Positions 29,005 to 38,019 of a DNA stretch of 38,090 bases are shown in pieces. The stretch is from NCBI RefSeq assembly GCF_003732545.1, contig NZ_AYKF01000079.1, forward strand, positions 1 to 38,090. Reading direction: 5' to 3'. How positions within the stretch are numbered: position 1 is the stretch's first letter; the number at the start of each line of letters is the position of its first letter. The notes under the pieces are model-generated. The model was given only the letters and a program-made list of their open reading frames with translations. It ran no database searches and was not told the origin of the DNA. The DNA is from Salinisphaera orenii subsp. halophila YIM 95161. Its GTDB lineage: Bacteria; Pseudomonadota; Gammaproteobacteria; Nevskiales; Salinisphaeraceae. Both the position numbers and the translations under genes were made by a program.

Positions 29005-29179
29005 CACGCGCGCGTCGTCGAGCGCGGCTCGGGCGTCGCCGGCTCGGACGCCGGCGCTGTTCGACTCCCGAGGACCAACGGAAACGGAGAGACGGACGGT
29101 GCCGTAGTCGGACAGCGGCATCGGGCGGTTCCATGCGGCTCGGGCCATCGGGCGCGGCGCGCCCCACGCGTGGAATCCG

Positions 29180-30313
29180 CTAGAGGCCGTAGGCCGTGTA
29201 GACGCGGCGTGTCGCCTCGAAGTTGGCGCGTTCGGTGTTGCCGGCCACGGCCGCGAGTCCCGCCTGCGCCACGTCGGCCCGTCGGGCGGGATCGACGATC
29301 CACTGCGCCAGCAGCGCGCGCAGGGCCTCGACGTCCGGCGTCTCCGGCAGCGCTTCGCGCAGATCCGCGGGCAGCAGCTCGGTCGCACCGACCCGGCGGC
29401 TGGTGGCCACCGGCACGCCGCAGGCCATGGCCTCCTGCACGCTCTGACCGAATTCCTCGACGCGCGCCGGGTGGACACAGATATCCAGGGCGTGGAAATA
29501 GCGCTCGGGCGCGCGCGTGTGCTCGACCAGGCGCAGGCGATCGGCGACGCCCAGCGCACGGGCCTGGGCCAGGAACGGCCCCGCCCCGGCCTGCTTGCCG
29601 AGCACCAGCAGCAGGCTGCGCTCCCGCACCGCGGCCGGCAGGCCGGCGTAGGCCTCGAGCAGCAGATCCAGCCCGCGCTTGCGGTAGTCGCCCGACGTCA
29701 CCAGCCCGACGAGCACGGCGTCACCGCAGTCGAGCTCGGCACGGACCGTATCGCGATGGCGTGCGCGATCGGCCCGGTCGAACTGTTCCGGCCGATACCC
29801 CGGGTGGATGATCGGCAAGCGCTCGCGCGCCACGCCGTAGCGCCGGGCCAGGTCGTCCTGCATGAGCTTCGAGTTGCAGATGCACGCCGCAAAGCCGTCC
29901 TCGGCGAAGATGCGGTCGTGGATCTCGGCCAGCGTTCCGCGTGGGTCCAGGGCCGTGCCGTGGGTGAGTTCGTGCGCGAGGTGCAGGCAGTTGTGCATCG
30001 ACAGCACGTGCTGTCGATAGTGATGCCCGTGCCCGGCTACGAAATCGTAGCCGGCGGAGTCGACGACGCGCTGGGCGCGGGCGGCGAACCAGCGCCATTT
30101 GTGACGCCTGAACAGCGGCAACCGGCCGATCTTCACGGCCCGGCCCATATCCGGCGTCACCCCGCCGCGATCGACCTTCTCGCCGATGAGATCGACGGCA
30201 TGGCCCAGCCGCCGGAAATGCCGGGCATGGTCGGCGATGGTGTTGTTGGTGCCACCGATGTCGCCGATGCCGCGAAACACGATCGCGATCCGTCTGCTCT
30301 TCGCCTCGTTCAT
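29180..30313 (-). CDS. GT4-type glycosyltransferase, WaaG-like
   Basis: A 377-residue GT-B enzyme different from the other four GT4s here. RIAIVFRGIGDIGGTNNT opens the acceptor domain. SMHNCLHLAHELTHG and CNSKLMQDDLARRYGV are mid-protein. TSGDYRKRGLDLLLEAYAGL (206-225) and VEEFGQSVQEA (285-295, with E-x7-E at E286/E294) form the donor site. The pattern YRKRGLD...LP..VRERSLLLVLG resembles E. coli WaaG, the first outer-core glucosyltransferase, but orthology is not proven. The start at 30313 overlaps the previous stop (ATGA). It is last of three glycosyltransferase genes in the operon. Confidence 0.85.
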   Translation of the reverse strand: MNEAKSRRIAIVFRGIGDIGGTNNTIADHARHFRRLGHAVDLIGEKVDRGGVTPDMGRAVKIGRLPLFRRHKWRWFAARAQRVVDSAGYDFVAGHGHHYRQHVLSMHNCLHLAHELTHGTALDPRGTLAEIHDRIFAEDGFAACICNSKLMQDDLARRYGVARERLPIIHPGYRPEQFDRADRARHRDTVRAELDCGDAVLVGLVTSGDYRKRGLDLLLEAYAGLPAAVRERSLLLVLGKQAGAGPFLAQARALGVADRLRLVEHTRAPERYFHALDICVHPARVEEFGQSVQEAMACGVPVATSRRVGATELLPADLREALPETPDVEALRALLAQWIVDPARRADVAQAGLAAVAGNTERANFEATRRVYTAYGL

Positions 30314-31563
30314 ATGCCCTGATCCGCCGATGCCCCGGTAGCCGCAAGCGTGCCATGAACGCGGAATGCCTCGACCGCGGCCATCGCCGCGTCGACGTGG
30401 TCGTCGAACACGAAGCGCGTGGCCACCGCCTCGATGGCGGCGGCACTCATGCGCGCATAGGCCTCCGGGTCGTCGGCCAGCGTCGCGACGGCCGCCGCCA
30501 GCCGCTCGGGATCGACGAGCGCCGGCGGTGCGATCCGATCCCGCGCCGGATCGTAGACCACGGGCGGCAGATCGTCGTCGTGGCCGCCGAGCGACGGATA
30601 ATCGGCCAGCGGCAGGCTCGGCGCCACGCACAGACCGGTCACGTCATGGGTGATGACCTCCACCAGGCCGTCGACCGCCGCGACCACGGCCGGGCAGCCG
30701 TAGGCGTTGGCTTCCACCGCGATCTGGCCGAATGGCTCGCGCAGCGCCGGATGCACGAGCAGATCGATGTCGCGATAGAACGCCCCCATGTCCGCCACCA
30801 GACCCTCGAAGCGCACGAAATCGGTCAGGTCGAGCCGCGCCACGAGCGTTTCCAGGCGCCGGCGCTCGGGCCCGTCCCCGGCGATCGACAGCGTCACCGC
30901 ACGGCCCTGATCGCGAAGCAGGGCCAGCGCGTGAACCGCCAGCGCCACGCCCTTGATCGGCTCCAGCCGGGCGACCACGCCCAGCCGCAACGGCCGATCG
31001 GACACGAGCTGTCGCGGCCGGGCCGCGGCCGGCCGCAGCGAGGGCCTCAGGGCGTTGGGCACGACCCGGATCGCGCCGCGGTAATCCCAGCGCAGCTCGA
31101 GCATCCGCCGCGCCGCGTGGCTGTTGCACAGCACCGCCGGAACCTCAGCCAGAAACCGCTGCTTCGCGGTCGTCTCGCCAGGGAACCAGCTCGCGCCGCG
31201 CTCCCAGTACAGGCAGCGCGCCGCACCGGCCGCTTCGAGCGTGCGCAGACTGTCGCGCATGCGGTTCCAGATGACCGCCACATCCGGCCGATGCCGACGC
31301 ATCAATCCGCGCTGGTGGGCGGTGCGCACCGCCCGGGGCCAAGCGGGCAGCTTGACCGGGCCGGCGTACTTCTCATAACCCACCGGCACACCCGAGGCCG
31401 CCAGCCGATCGGCCACCAGCGGATGCACGCCGCGACCGCAGGCCACCACGGCGTGCCGGGCTTCGGCCCGCGCCAGCGCGGTGCGAAGGAATTCGACGAA
31501 CTGCAGCTCGACGCCGCCGGCGCCGTCGAGACTCACATAGTGCAGCAGCGACGCCGCGCTCAT
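30310..31563 (-). CDS. GT4-type glycosyltransferase, subfamily member 3
   Basis: A 417-residue GT-B enzyme and close relative of the next gene and of the one at 14657. It has LLHYVSLDGAGGVELQF (6-22), YWERGASW (119-126), CNSHAARRMLELRW (146-159) and donor motif EPFGQIAVE (276-284). YPSLGGHDDDLPPVVYDP (322-339) ends in the shared VYDP block. The start at 31563 overlaps the upstream stop (ATGA), and its own stop overlaps the WaaG-like ATG. The longer frame upstream runs antiphase through the neighbouring gene. It probably acts in the same core-glycan pathway. Confidence 0.9.
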   Translation of the reverse strand: MSAASLLHYVSLDGAGGVELQFVEFLRTALARAEARHAVVACGRGVHPLVADRLAASGVPVGYEKYAGPVKLPAWPRAVRTAHQRGLMRRHRPDVAVIWNRMRDSLRTLEAAGAARCLYWERGASWFPGETTAKQRFLAEVPAVLCNSHAARRMLELRWDYRGAIRVVPNALRPSLRPAAARPRQLVSDRPLRLGVVARLEPIKGVALAVHALALLRDQGRAVTLSIAGDGPERRRLETLVARLDLTDFVRFEGLVADMGAFYRDIDLLVHPALREPFGQIAVEANAYGCPAVVAAVDGLVEVITHDVTGLCVAPSLPLADYPSLGGHDDDLPPVVYDPARDRIAPPALVDPERLAAAVATLADDPEAYARMSAAAIEAVATRFVFDDHVDAAMAAVEAFRVHGTLAATGASADQGI

Positions 31564-32816
31564 GCCGCCGGCGCCAGGGTGCCGGTCGCGGCGTATTCCC
31601 GCGCCGCGGCGAGCACGTCGTCCACATGCCCGTCGAAATCGAACGCCGTGCGGACGTGGGCGATGGCGGCCGCGCTCATCCGGGCATAACGTTCGGGATC
31701 GGCGATCACCCGCATCACCGCATCGGCCAGCGCCGCGGGCTCGCAGATACGCGGGGTGACGATGCGGTCCGTGACCGGATCGTAGACCACGGGCGGCAGA
31801 CCGCGCGTGTCGCCGCCCAGCGCCCGGTAGCGGGCGAGATCGCCGGTCGGCGGCACGCAGAAGCCGGTGCGTCCGTGAACGACCACCTCGGGCAGACCGT
31901 CCACCGCGGTGCAGACCACCGGGCAACCCGCGGCCGCCGCCTCGGCCGCCACCACGCCGAAGGGTTCGCGCAGCGCCGGATGCACCAGCACGTCGATCCG
32001 CGCGTAGAAATCCGACATGTCGGCCACGACGCCGGGCATGTCCAGGCGATGCGCCACACCCAGTTCGCGGGCGAGCGCGATCACATCGTCGCGCAGCGGC
32101 CCGTCGCCGGCGATCTCGAGCCGGACGTCGATTCCCCGGTCGACCAGTGCGGCCAGGGCGTGGACCGCCAGGCAGGTGGCCTTGATCGGCACCAGCCGGC
32201 TGGCCACGCCCAGACGCAGGGGCGCATCCGCGGGCCGGCGGCGCGGGCCTTCGGCGAAGCGCGTCGAACGCATGCCGTTCGGGCATACGCGCACGATCCC
32301 GCGATACTGCCAGCGCAGCTCGAGCATGCGCCGGGCGGCCTGCGAGTTGCAGATAACCGCCGGCAGGCGATCGAGCACGGTCTGCTTCGCCGTCTCGTCG
32401 CCGGCCAGCCAGGCGGAACCGTGCTCCCAGTAGAGACAGCGCCGATCACCCAGGGCGTCGAGCACCCGCCACTGCTCGCCGAGCCGGTTCCAGAGCAGCG
32501 CCACGTCCGGCCGCAACCGCCGGCCCAGCCAGCGATAGCGCGCGCGGCGCGCCGCGCGCGGGTGCTGCGGCAGCTTGAGACCGCAGCACCTCTTTTCATA
32601 GTGCCAATCGTTCACCCGCGCGAGCGTATCCCGGTGCAGCGGATGGATGCTCAGGCTACAGACAACGACCGCCTGATGGAGGTCGGGACGCGCCGCGGCG
32701 CGCCGCACGAAGGTGGCGAACTGCTGCTCCACGCCGCCGAAGCCGCTGAGGCTCACATAATGAGTCAGAGACAACGGTACGGAACGCGCCTCGACTTTCG
32801 TCGCGGAATCTACCAC
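31560..32816 (-). CDS. GT4-type glycosyltransferase, subfamily member 4
   Basis: About 418 residues. LTHYVSLSGFGGVEQQF, YWEHGSAW, CNSQAARRMLELRW, the donor motif EPFGVVAAE and the VYDP block (about 344-347) place it with the genes at 14657, 24221 and 30310. The start is not settled: GTG 32816 is listed, GTG 32846 and TTG 32774 are also in frame, and none has a Shine-Dalgarno. The relatives begin only 5-12 residues before HYVSL, which favours a later start. It is first in a three-gene operon, divergent from a membrane protein across a short AT-rich region. Confidence 0.85.
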   Translation of the reverse strand: MVDSATKVEARSVPLSLTHYVSLSGFGGVEQQFATFVRRAAARPDLHQAVVVCSLSIHPLHRDTLARVNDWHYEKRCCGLKLPQHPRAARRARYRWLGRRLRPDVALLWNRLGEQWRVLDALGDRRCLYWEHGSAWLAGDETAKQTVLDRLPAVICNSQAARRMLELRWQYRGIVRVCPNGMRSTRFAEGPRRRPADAPLRLGVASRLVPIKATCLAVHALAALVDRGIDVRLEIAGDGPLRDDVIALARELGVAHRLDMPGVVADMSDFYARIDVLVHPALREPFGVVAAEAAAAGCPVVCTAVDGLPEVVVHGRTGFCVPPTGDLARYRALGGDTRGLPPVVYDPVTDRIVTPRICEPAALADAVMRVIADPERYARMSAAAIAHVRTAFDFDGHVDDVLAAAREYAATGTLAPAA

Positions 32817-32904
32817 TTTTCTGTTAAATTTGCGCCCAGACGGCACGATTTCGCGTCATATTCAAGCTTTTTCATCCAAGCCCTACCCTGCGAGCAAGGC
32901 GCAC

Positions 32905-33990
32905 ATGGTACAAACATCCGCGTTCGACCGGTATCCGCACACCGAGGCGGCACGCGCTGCGCCCCGAAGCCGACCGGTCAACCGGATCGGGCTGGCCGCG
33001 GGCGTGGTCGTGCTCACGGTCACCGCCCTGGCCATTCACGCCGGCTGCGTCGCCGGCGCGGGGCTGTCGGCCTGCGTGGCGGGAGGCGCGACCATCTATC
33101 TGCCGGTCGACGGCGGCGAGTTCCTGCTCAGCGAAGTCATGTCGCTGGTCCTGTGTCTGCTCGGCGTGACCGTGGCGCTGCTGACGTACATCGACGGCGA
33201 GCGGCGCCTGAGCCGCGTGGCGATCGTGTTCAGCATGCTCTTCCTCATCGCCTTTGTGGGTGAGAACAACGCGATACGCGACGATCTGCGGCCCCAGTTC
33301 CTGATCATCCTGCTGGTGTGGCTGGGCATCGAACTGTTGCTGCGACGCGCCTACGCACCGATCGTGCTCCTGCTGGCCGGCTGTTTCGTCGCCTTTCTCG
33401 GCTCGCTGGGAGACCACACCACCGCGATACAGTTCCAGAACGTGTTCGAACACGAACTGGACGAATCCGTTCTGGCACCGGTCGCCCGCGTCGTGGGCAA
33501 CGCGGAGGAACCGCTGGAGTTGCTGGGCTGGAGTCTGTTCGTGCTGGCGGCGATCTCGGTCTGCGATGTTCGTCGTCCCGCGCAGCGGCCGACGCTGTCG
33601 GTGGTGCTGGCGCTGGCGGCGATCGTGGTGCTCTCCGTGGGCGCCACCTTCCTGCATCTGCGCGACAACGAGCTGTACGAGGCCGAGCGCAAGTTCGGCC
33701 TGTTCTGCGCGGCGGCCGGCTGGGGCCTGGCCGTGGCCGCGGCGTTCCTCGCCTACGCCCGCCGCGGCGCGACCGCCTATGCCTACGCCGGCGTATTCGC
33801 GGTGGCCGTCTACTGGATCGGCGTGTTCACACCGGCGGTCTACACCCACGAGCACAGCAAGACGATCAGCTCCTGGACCTGGATCTTTCCCTTGCTGTCG
33901 CTGCATGCGTTTCTGCTGTTCCGGCCCCGGGAAGGCGCCGTTCGCCAGCGCGCGGACGCCGCCGCGCCCGTGCACTCGGAACCCGCCTGA
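32905..33990 (+). CDS. Polytopic membrane protein of unknown function
   Basis: A 361-residue protein with about ten hydrophobic segments (near 28-50, 74-95, 105-120, 131-147, 152-167, 205-220, 230-250, 264-284, 291-312 and 325-339). The N-terminal 25 residues are polar. Between segments five and six is an acidic, possibly periplasmic loop (FEHELDES), and THEHSK lies before the last helix. No family is recognised; it has no visible O-antigen ligase or flippase signature. The ATG at 32905 follows GCAAGG by about six bases; the longer frame is rejected. It is divergent from the glycosyltransferase operon and upstream of waaF, so a role in envelope-glycan export or modification is plausible but unproven. 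Confidence 0.8.
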   Translation: MVQTSAFDRYPHTEAARAAPRSRPVNRIGLAAGVVVLTVTALAIHAGCVAGAGLSACVAGGATIYLPVDGGEFLLSEVMSLVLCLLGVTVALLTYIDGERRLSRVAIVFSMLFLIAFVGENNAIRDDLRPQFLIILLVWLGIELLLRRAYAPIVLLLAGCFVAFLGSLGDHTTAIQFQNVFEHELDESVLAPVARVVGNAEEPLELLGWSLFVLAAISVCDVRRPAQRPTLSVVLALAAIVVLSVGATFLHLRDNELYEAERKFGLFCAAAGWGLAVAAAFLAYARRGATAYAYAGVFAVAVYWIGVFTPAVYTHEHSKTISSWTWIFPLLSLHAFLLFRPREGAVRQRADAAAPVHSEPA

Positions 33991-34146
33991 GAGACGAGCC
34001 GGTCGTGCCACCGACTCCGAGCGCCCGCCGTAGCTCGCCGCGGTCATGCAGCAAAGAGATCGCGACAATGTCGCCCCCGATCACAGCGCCGGATTCGGTT
34101 ACGATTGGCGGCCCTCGGGGTCGATCGCCATGGAACGGCAGGACAG

Positions 34147-35238
34147 ATGCAACACAGTCCGCGCATACTCATCGTCGGCCCGAGCTGGATCGGCGACATG
34201 GTCATGGCGCAGGGTCTGTTCAAGACGCTGCGCCGACGCCTGCCGCAGGCGCGCATCGATGTGCTGGCCCCTGACGTCACCGCGTCGCTGGTCGCCCGCA
34301 TGCCCGAAGTCGACGCGGCGGTGCCGCTCAACATCGCCCACCGCGAGTTCGCCTGGGGCGCCCGCCGGCGCGCCGCGCACGCCCTGCGCGCCCGTTACGA
34401 CCAGGCAATCGTCATGCAGCGCAGCGCCAAGGCCGCGCTCGTGCCCTGGCTGGCCGGCATTCCACAGCGCACCGGCTATCGCGGCGAACTCCGCTACGGC
34501 CTGATCAACGATGTGCGCACACTCGACACGGCGCGCTACCCCCGCAAGGTCGAGCACTACGCGCTGCTGGGCCTCGAACACGAGGGCGACGCGCTCGGCG
34601 AGGTCGAGCTGCCGCGGCTGTCGATCGACGAGCAGCGCCGTTCGGCACTGACGGCCTCGCTGGCGCTGGACCGCGACCGGCCCGCCATCGGCTTCGCGCC
34701 CGGCGCCGCCTACGGCGGCGCCAAACAGTGGCCGGCGACCCACTTCGCACGCCTGGCCGAGGCGCTCGACGCGCGCGGCATCGCGGTATGGATCTTCGGC
34801 AGCGCCGCCGACCGCGATCTCGCCGCCGGCATCGCCGCGGCGGCGCCGCGCCACGGGGCCAACCTGTGCGAACGCACCTCGCTGGTCGACATCGCCGACC
34901 TGGCGTCGCTCACTCATGCCTTCGTCGGCAACGACACCGGGGTGATGCATCTGGCCGCGGCCACCGCCCCACGGGTGCTCGCCATCTACGGCGCCACGCA
35001 TCCCGACTATGCGCCGCCGCTGGCTCCGGCCGAGGCGCGCTTCTGGCTGGGTCTGGCCTGCGCGCCCTGTCGCGAGCGGGTCTGCCCGCTGGGCCACAAT
35101 GCCTGCATGCGCGACATTCCGGTCGCCGATGTACTGCACGCCTGCCTGAACCCCGAGGCGCGGGCCCTGCCGTCGCTGCACTACGCGGCCGGCCGGGCCG
35201 CGCCGCCGTCTGCCGCCACCGAGGAGCCTGCCCCATGA
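34147..35238 (+). CDS. waaF: Lipopolysaccharide heptosyltransferase II
   Basis: A 363-residue GT9 enzyme that adds the second heptose to the lipopolysaccharide inner core from ADP-heptose. ILIVGPSWIGDMVMAQGLFK (7-26) is the acceptor-side signature with D17. GFAPGAAYGGAKQWP and the ADP-heptose site GNDTGVMHLAAA with YGATHPDYAPP are diagnostic. Cys-rich CAPCRERVCPLGHNAC is also typical of WaaF. The start at 34147 has a loose AGGA upstream; the 156 bases before it carry a possible TACGAT -10 at 34100. The stop overlaps aroE (ATGA). This anchors the surrounding glycosyltransferases to lipopolysaccharide. Confidence 0.95.
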   Translation: MQHSPRILIVGPSWIGDMVMAQGLFKTLRRRLPQARIDVLAPDVTASLVARMPEVDAAVPLNIAHREFAWGARRRAAHALRARYDQAIVMQRSAKAALVPWLAGIPQRTGYRGELRYGLINDVRTLDTARYPRKVEHYALLGLEHEGDALGEVELPRLSIDEQRRSALTASLALDRDRPAIGFAPGAAYGGAKQWPATHFARLAEALDARGIAVWIFGSAADRDLAAGIAAAAPRHGANLCERTSLVDIADLASLTHAFVGNDTGVMHLAAATAPRVLAIYGATHPDYAPPLAPAEARFWLGLACAPCRERVCPLGHNACMRDIPVADVLHACLNPEARALPSLHYAAGRAAPPSAATEEPAP

Positions 35239-36083
35239 CCGACGGACCCGACCGCTACGCCGTGATCGGCAACCCCGTCGACCACAGCCGGTCGCCGGCG
35301 ATCCACGCCGTCTTCGCCGAACAGACCGGTCAGCGCATGACCTACACGCGCCTGCCCGCCGCCGAGAACGCCTTCACCGCCACGGTCGAGCGCTTTTTCG
35401 CCGACGGCGGCCGCGGCCTGAACGTGACGCTGCCCTTCAAGCAGGCCGCTGCCGCCTACGCCGCCACACTCTCGGCGCGCGCGGAACGTGCGGGGGCGGT
35501 GAACACGCTGATCCGCTGCGACGACGGCCGCATCCACGGCGACAACACCGACGGCGTCGGCCTGCTGCGCGACCTGACCGATCGTCTGGGCACGCCGATC
35601 CGGGGGCGTCGCGTGCTGGTGCTCGGGGCCGGAGGCGCCGTGCGCGGGGTGGTCCCCGTTCTCCTCGAACAGGGCCCGACCCACCTGCACATCGCCAACC
35701 GCACCGCCGAGCGGGCCGAGGCCATCGCCGCCGATTTCACCGACCTGGGCCCCGTCGACGCCGGCGGGCTCGCGGACATCGGCGGCGGCTGGGACCTGGT
35801 GATCAACGCCATATCGGCCGGGCTGGCCGGGCGCATGCCGGATCTGCCGACAGCGGCGATCACGGGCGCGCCCGCCGCCTACGACATGATCTACGCCGAT
35901 GCGCCCACGCCGTTTCTCCGCTGGGCCGCGCGCCACGGCGTGGCCCGCCGGTGCGACGGCTTCGGCATGCTCGTCGAACAGGCAGCCGAGTCCTTCCATC
36001 TCTGGCGCGGCGTGCGCCCGGACACCCGGGCGGTGATCGCAGCCCTCCACCCGGCCCCGCAGAGCCGCGACGACACGGTATAA
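35235..36083 (+). CDS. aroE: Shikimate dehydrogenase
   Basis: NADPH-dependent reduction of 3-dehydroshikimate in the chorismate pathway. In the 282-residue protein, IGNPVDHSRSPAIH (11-24) carries S18 and S20, NVTLPFKQ (63-70) the catalytic Lys69, DNTDGVG (103-109) the catalytic Asp106, and LVLGAGGAVRG (128-138) the nucleotide loop. NRTAERAE follows. The ATG overlaps the waaF stop; the longer frame upstream lies antiphase in waaF. The TAA stop is embedded in a perfect -10 box that probably serves mntR. Confidence 0.97.
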   Translation: MTDGPDRYAVIGNPVDHSRSPAIHAVFAEQTGQRMTYTRLPAAENAFTATVERFFADGGRGLNVTLPFKQAAAAYAATLSARAERAGAVNTLIRCDDGRIHGDNTDGVGLLRDLTDRLGTPIRGRRVLVLGAGGAVRGVVPVLLEQGPTHLHIANRTAERAEAIAADFTDLGPVDAGGLADIGGGWDLVINAISAGLAGRMPDLPTAAITGAPAAYDMIYADAPTPFLRWAARHGVARRCDGFGMLVEQAAESFHLWRGVRPDTRAVIAALHPAPQSRDDTV

Positions 36084-36084
36084 T
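36079..36084 (+). promoter_or_regulatory. Perfect -10 box before mntR, overlapping the aroE stop
   Basis: TATAAT matches all six consensus positions. It includes the aroE TAA stop and ends nine bases before the mntR ATG. RNA would start about three bases before the ATG. No good -35 is seen 17 bp upstream. Confidence 0.5.
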
Positions 36085-36093
36085 CGAAGCACG

Positions 36094-36588
36094 ATGAACG
36101 CAGAACGCACGGCAAACGATCTCGACCACGTCCTGCGTGCGGATACCTCCGGGGAGCTGCTCGACCCCGCCGACCACGCGCGCCAGTACAGCTATGTCCG
36201 CAAGGCGCACGAGACCGAGCTGATCGAGGACTATGTCGAGCTCATCGCGGATCTGATCGATGCCAAGGGCGAGGCTCGCGCCGTCGAGCTGGCCCAGCGC
36301 ATGGGCGTGACCCAGGCCACGGTCGGCAAGATGATCCGCCGCATGACCGATGCTGGCCTGGTGACCAGCGAACCCTATCGCTCCATCTTCCTCACCGAAG
36401 ACGGCAAGCGCATGGCCTGCGAATCACGCGATCGGCATATCGTGGTGCTGCGCTTCCTGCGAGCCCTGGGCGTACCGGAGACCACCGCGCGCAAGGACGC
36501 CGAGGGCGTGGAGCACCACGTCAGCGCCGAAACCATCGAAATCATGCGCCGTTTCGCCGACGACCGCGACGGCGCGCAGGACGACTGA
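36094..36588 (+). CDS. mntR: Manganese-dependent transcriptional regulator MntR
   Basis: A 164-residue DtxR-family repressor/activator that senses Mn2+. It closely follows the E. coli MntR pattern: AHETELIEDYVELIADLI (39-56), a winged helix-turn-helix at about 61-90 (VELAQRMGVTQATVGKMIRR), GVFLTAEG-like SIFLTEDGK, and the metal/dimer region DAEGVEHHVSAET with E140 and H141. No mntH or mntP is in the window, so its targets lie elsewhere. The start follows the aroE stop by ten bases and sits just after a perfect -10 box, suggesting a leaderless or nearly leaderless message. Confidence 0.95.
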   Translation: MNAERTANDLDHVLRADTSGELLDPADHARQYSYVRKAHETELIEDYVELIADLIDAKGEARAVELAQRMGVTQATVGKMIRRMTDAGLVTSEPYRSIFLTEDGKRMACESRDRHIVVLRFLRALGVPETTARKDAEGVEHHVSAETIEIMRRFADDRDGAQDD

Positions 36589-36595
36589 GCCGCCG

Positions 36596-37309
36596 ATGTC
36601 GGACACCCCCGGCGTCGTCCGTCGCCAGAGCGCCGACGGTCGCACCTGCCTCGTCCACGACTGGCCGCAGGACGCGCGCGCCTGCCGGGCCCTGCAGCGG
36701 GAACTGGCCGATCGCGTCGACACCCGCCACGATACCGGCCCGGTGGCGACGCTCGGCGGCGTCGACATCGGCTTCGAGGACGGCGGCCGCACCACGCGCG
36801 CCGCAGCCGTGGTGCTGGACGCGACCACGCTGGCGGTACGCGAGCGCCGACTCGTGCGCGTGCCGACGCGGATGCCCTACATCCCCGGCCTGCTGTCGTT
36901 TCGCGAGATCCCCGGCGCGCTGGCCGCGCTCGACGCGCTCGATGCGCCGCCGGACCTGATCCTGGTCGACGGGCATGGCATCGCCCACCCGCGCCGTCTC
37001 GGCGTGGCGACCCACCTCGGCCTTGTCACCGGTCGACCGACCATCGGCGTCGCCAAGAAGCGTCTGACCGGAACGCACGGCCCGGTGCCGGAGAGTCGCG
37101 GCGCCTGGACCCCGCTCTACGACGGCGAGACCGTGATCGGCGCCGTCCTGCGCTCGCGCGAGCGCGTTAAGCCGATCTTCATCTCGCCCGGGCATCGTGT
37201 GGACCTCGACCACGCGATTGCGTGGACGCTACAGGCGTTGACCCGGTACCGTCTCCCGGAGACGACCCGGGTCGCCGACCGGCTCGCCTCCGGTAAGCCG
37301 GATTTTTGA
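36596..37309 (+). CDS. nfi: Endonuclease V (deoxyinosine 3' endonuclease)
   Basis: Repairs deaminated adenine (inosine) by nicking DNA one phosphodiester 3' of the lesion. In the 237-residue protein, GGVDIGFEDGG (54-64) carries the first catalytic Asp (D57). MPYIPGLLSFRE (93-104) is the wedge with E104. ILVDGHGIAHPRRLG (122-136) has the third metal-binding Asp (D125). TIGVAKKRLTG follows, and PLFIA-like PIFISPGHRV near the end. It is directly downstream of mntR with a seven-base gap, so probably co-transcribed. The C-terminus is slightly shorter than in E. coli. Confidence 0.96.
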   Translation: MSDTPGVVRRQSADGRTCLVHDWPQDARACRALQRELADRVDTRHDTGPVATLGGVDIGFEDGGRTTRAAAVVLDATTLAVRERRLVRVPTRMPYIPGLLSFREIPGALAALDALDAPPDLILVDGHGIAHPRRLGVATHLGLVTGRPTIGVAKKRLTGTHGPVPESRGAWTPLYDGETVIGAVLRSRERVKPIFISPGHRVDLDHAIAWTLQALTRYRLPETTRVADRLASGKPDF

Positions 37310-37384
37310 GCCGCTGGTGCGGCACTGATACGCTTTAGCGTTGTCAGACCATGTCCACACGACATTCACTCGACGGATAGACCT

Positions 37385-37978
37385 ATGATGAAACGTGTAA
37401 CATCCACTCTCGCCGTGGCGCTGGCCGCCATCGCTTTCAGTGCCACGACGGCCCACGCGCAGGGCGCGGCGGCCGGCGGCGCCGATCAGCAGGAAGCCCA
37501 GAAGCTGATGCAGGAGTACCGCCAGAAGGCGTCGCGCCTGCAGCAGATCCACAAGGAAACCATCGAAGCCAATCCGGAACTCGCCGACCAGCAGGAAGAG
37601 TTCGAGAAGAAGGTTCGTCAGGCCGTCGAGGACGAGGGCTACGACGTCGAACAGGGCCAGCAGCGGGTGCAGGAACTCGCGCAGAAGATGCAGTCCGGCG
37701 ACCTCGAGCAGTCCGAGCGCAAGGCGGTGATGCAGGATTTCCAGGCTGAACGTCAGGAGATGACGCAGGCCCGCAACAAGGTCATGCAGAAGCCGGAGAT
37801 CCAGTCGGCCGGTCAGGAACTGCAGGAGGACACGCTCGCGGCCATGAAGCAGCAGGACAGCAACACGCAGGATCTGCTCGACGAGATGGATTCGCTGCGC
37901 TCCGAGCTGCAGTCGAAGATGCCGCAGCAGCAGTCCGGCCAGGCACCCGCCCCGGGGCAGTCCCCCGGCAGCGGCTGA
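37385..37978 (+). CDS. Secreted, Gln/Glu-rich coiled-coil protein
   Basis: A 197-residue protein with a clear signal peptide: basic MMKR, a hydrophobic core and an AHA cleavage site at about residue 25, giving a periplasmic protein starting QGAAAGG. The mature part (about 35-175) is almost entirely charged and helical, rich in Gln, Glu, Lys and Met with heptad-like spacing, and probably forms a long coiled coil. The last 20 residues are Pro/Gly/Gln-rich and flexible. No family is recognised. The start may be either of the two adjacent ATGs (37385 or 37388). A possible promoter (TTGAGC and TACGCT, 17-bp spacing) lies at 37306-37334. An insertion-sequence-like end follows. Confidence 0.85.
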   Translation: MMKRVTSTLAVALAAIAFSATTAHAQGAAAGGADQQEAQKLMQEYRQKASRLQQIHKETIEANPELADQQEEFEKKVRQAVEDEGYDVEQGQQRVQELAQKMQSGDLEQSERKAVMQDFQAERQEMTQARNKVMQKPEIQSAGQELQEDTLAAMKQQDSNTQDLLDEMDSLRSELQSKMPQQQSGQAPAPGQSPGSG

Positions 37979-38019
37979 TCGCCGACAATACTGCCTGTTG
38001 AAAAACCCGGCCCTGCGCC

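Noticed and set aside
32830-32904. N-terminal extension of the polytopic membrane protein
   Set aside because: The extension lies in the AT-richer divergent promoter region and partly overlaps the start of the opposite gene. The ATG at 32905 has a better ribosome-binding context.
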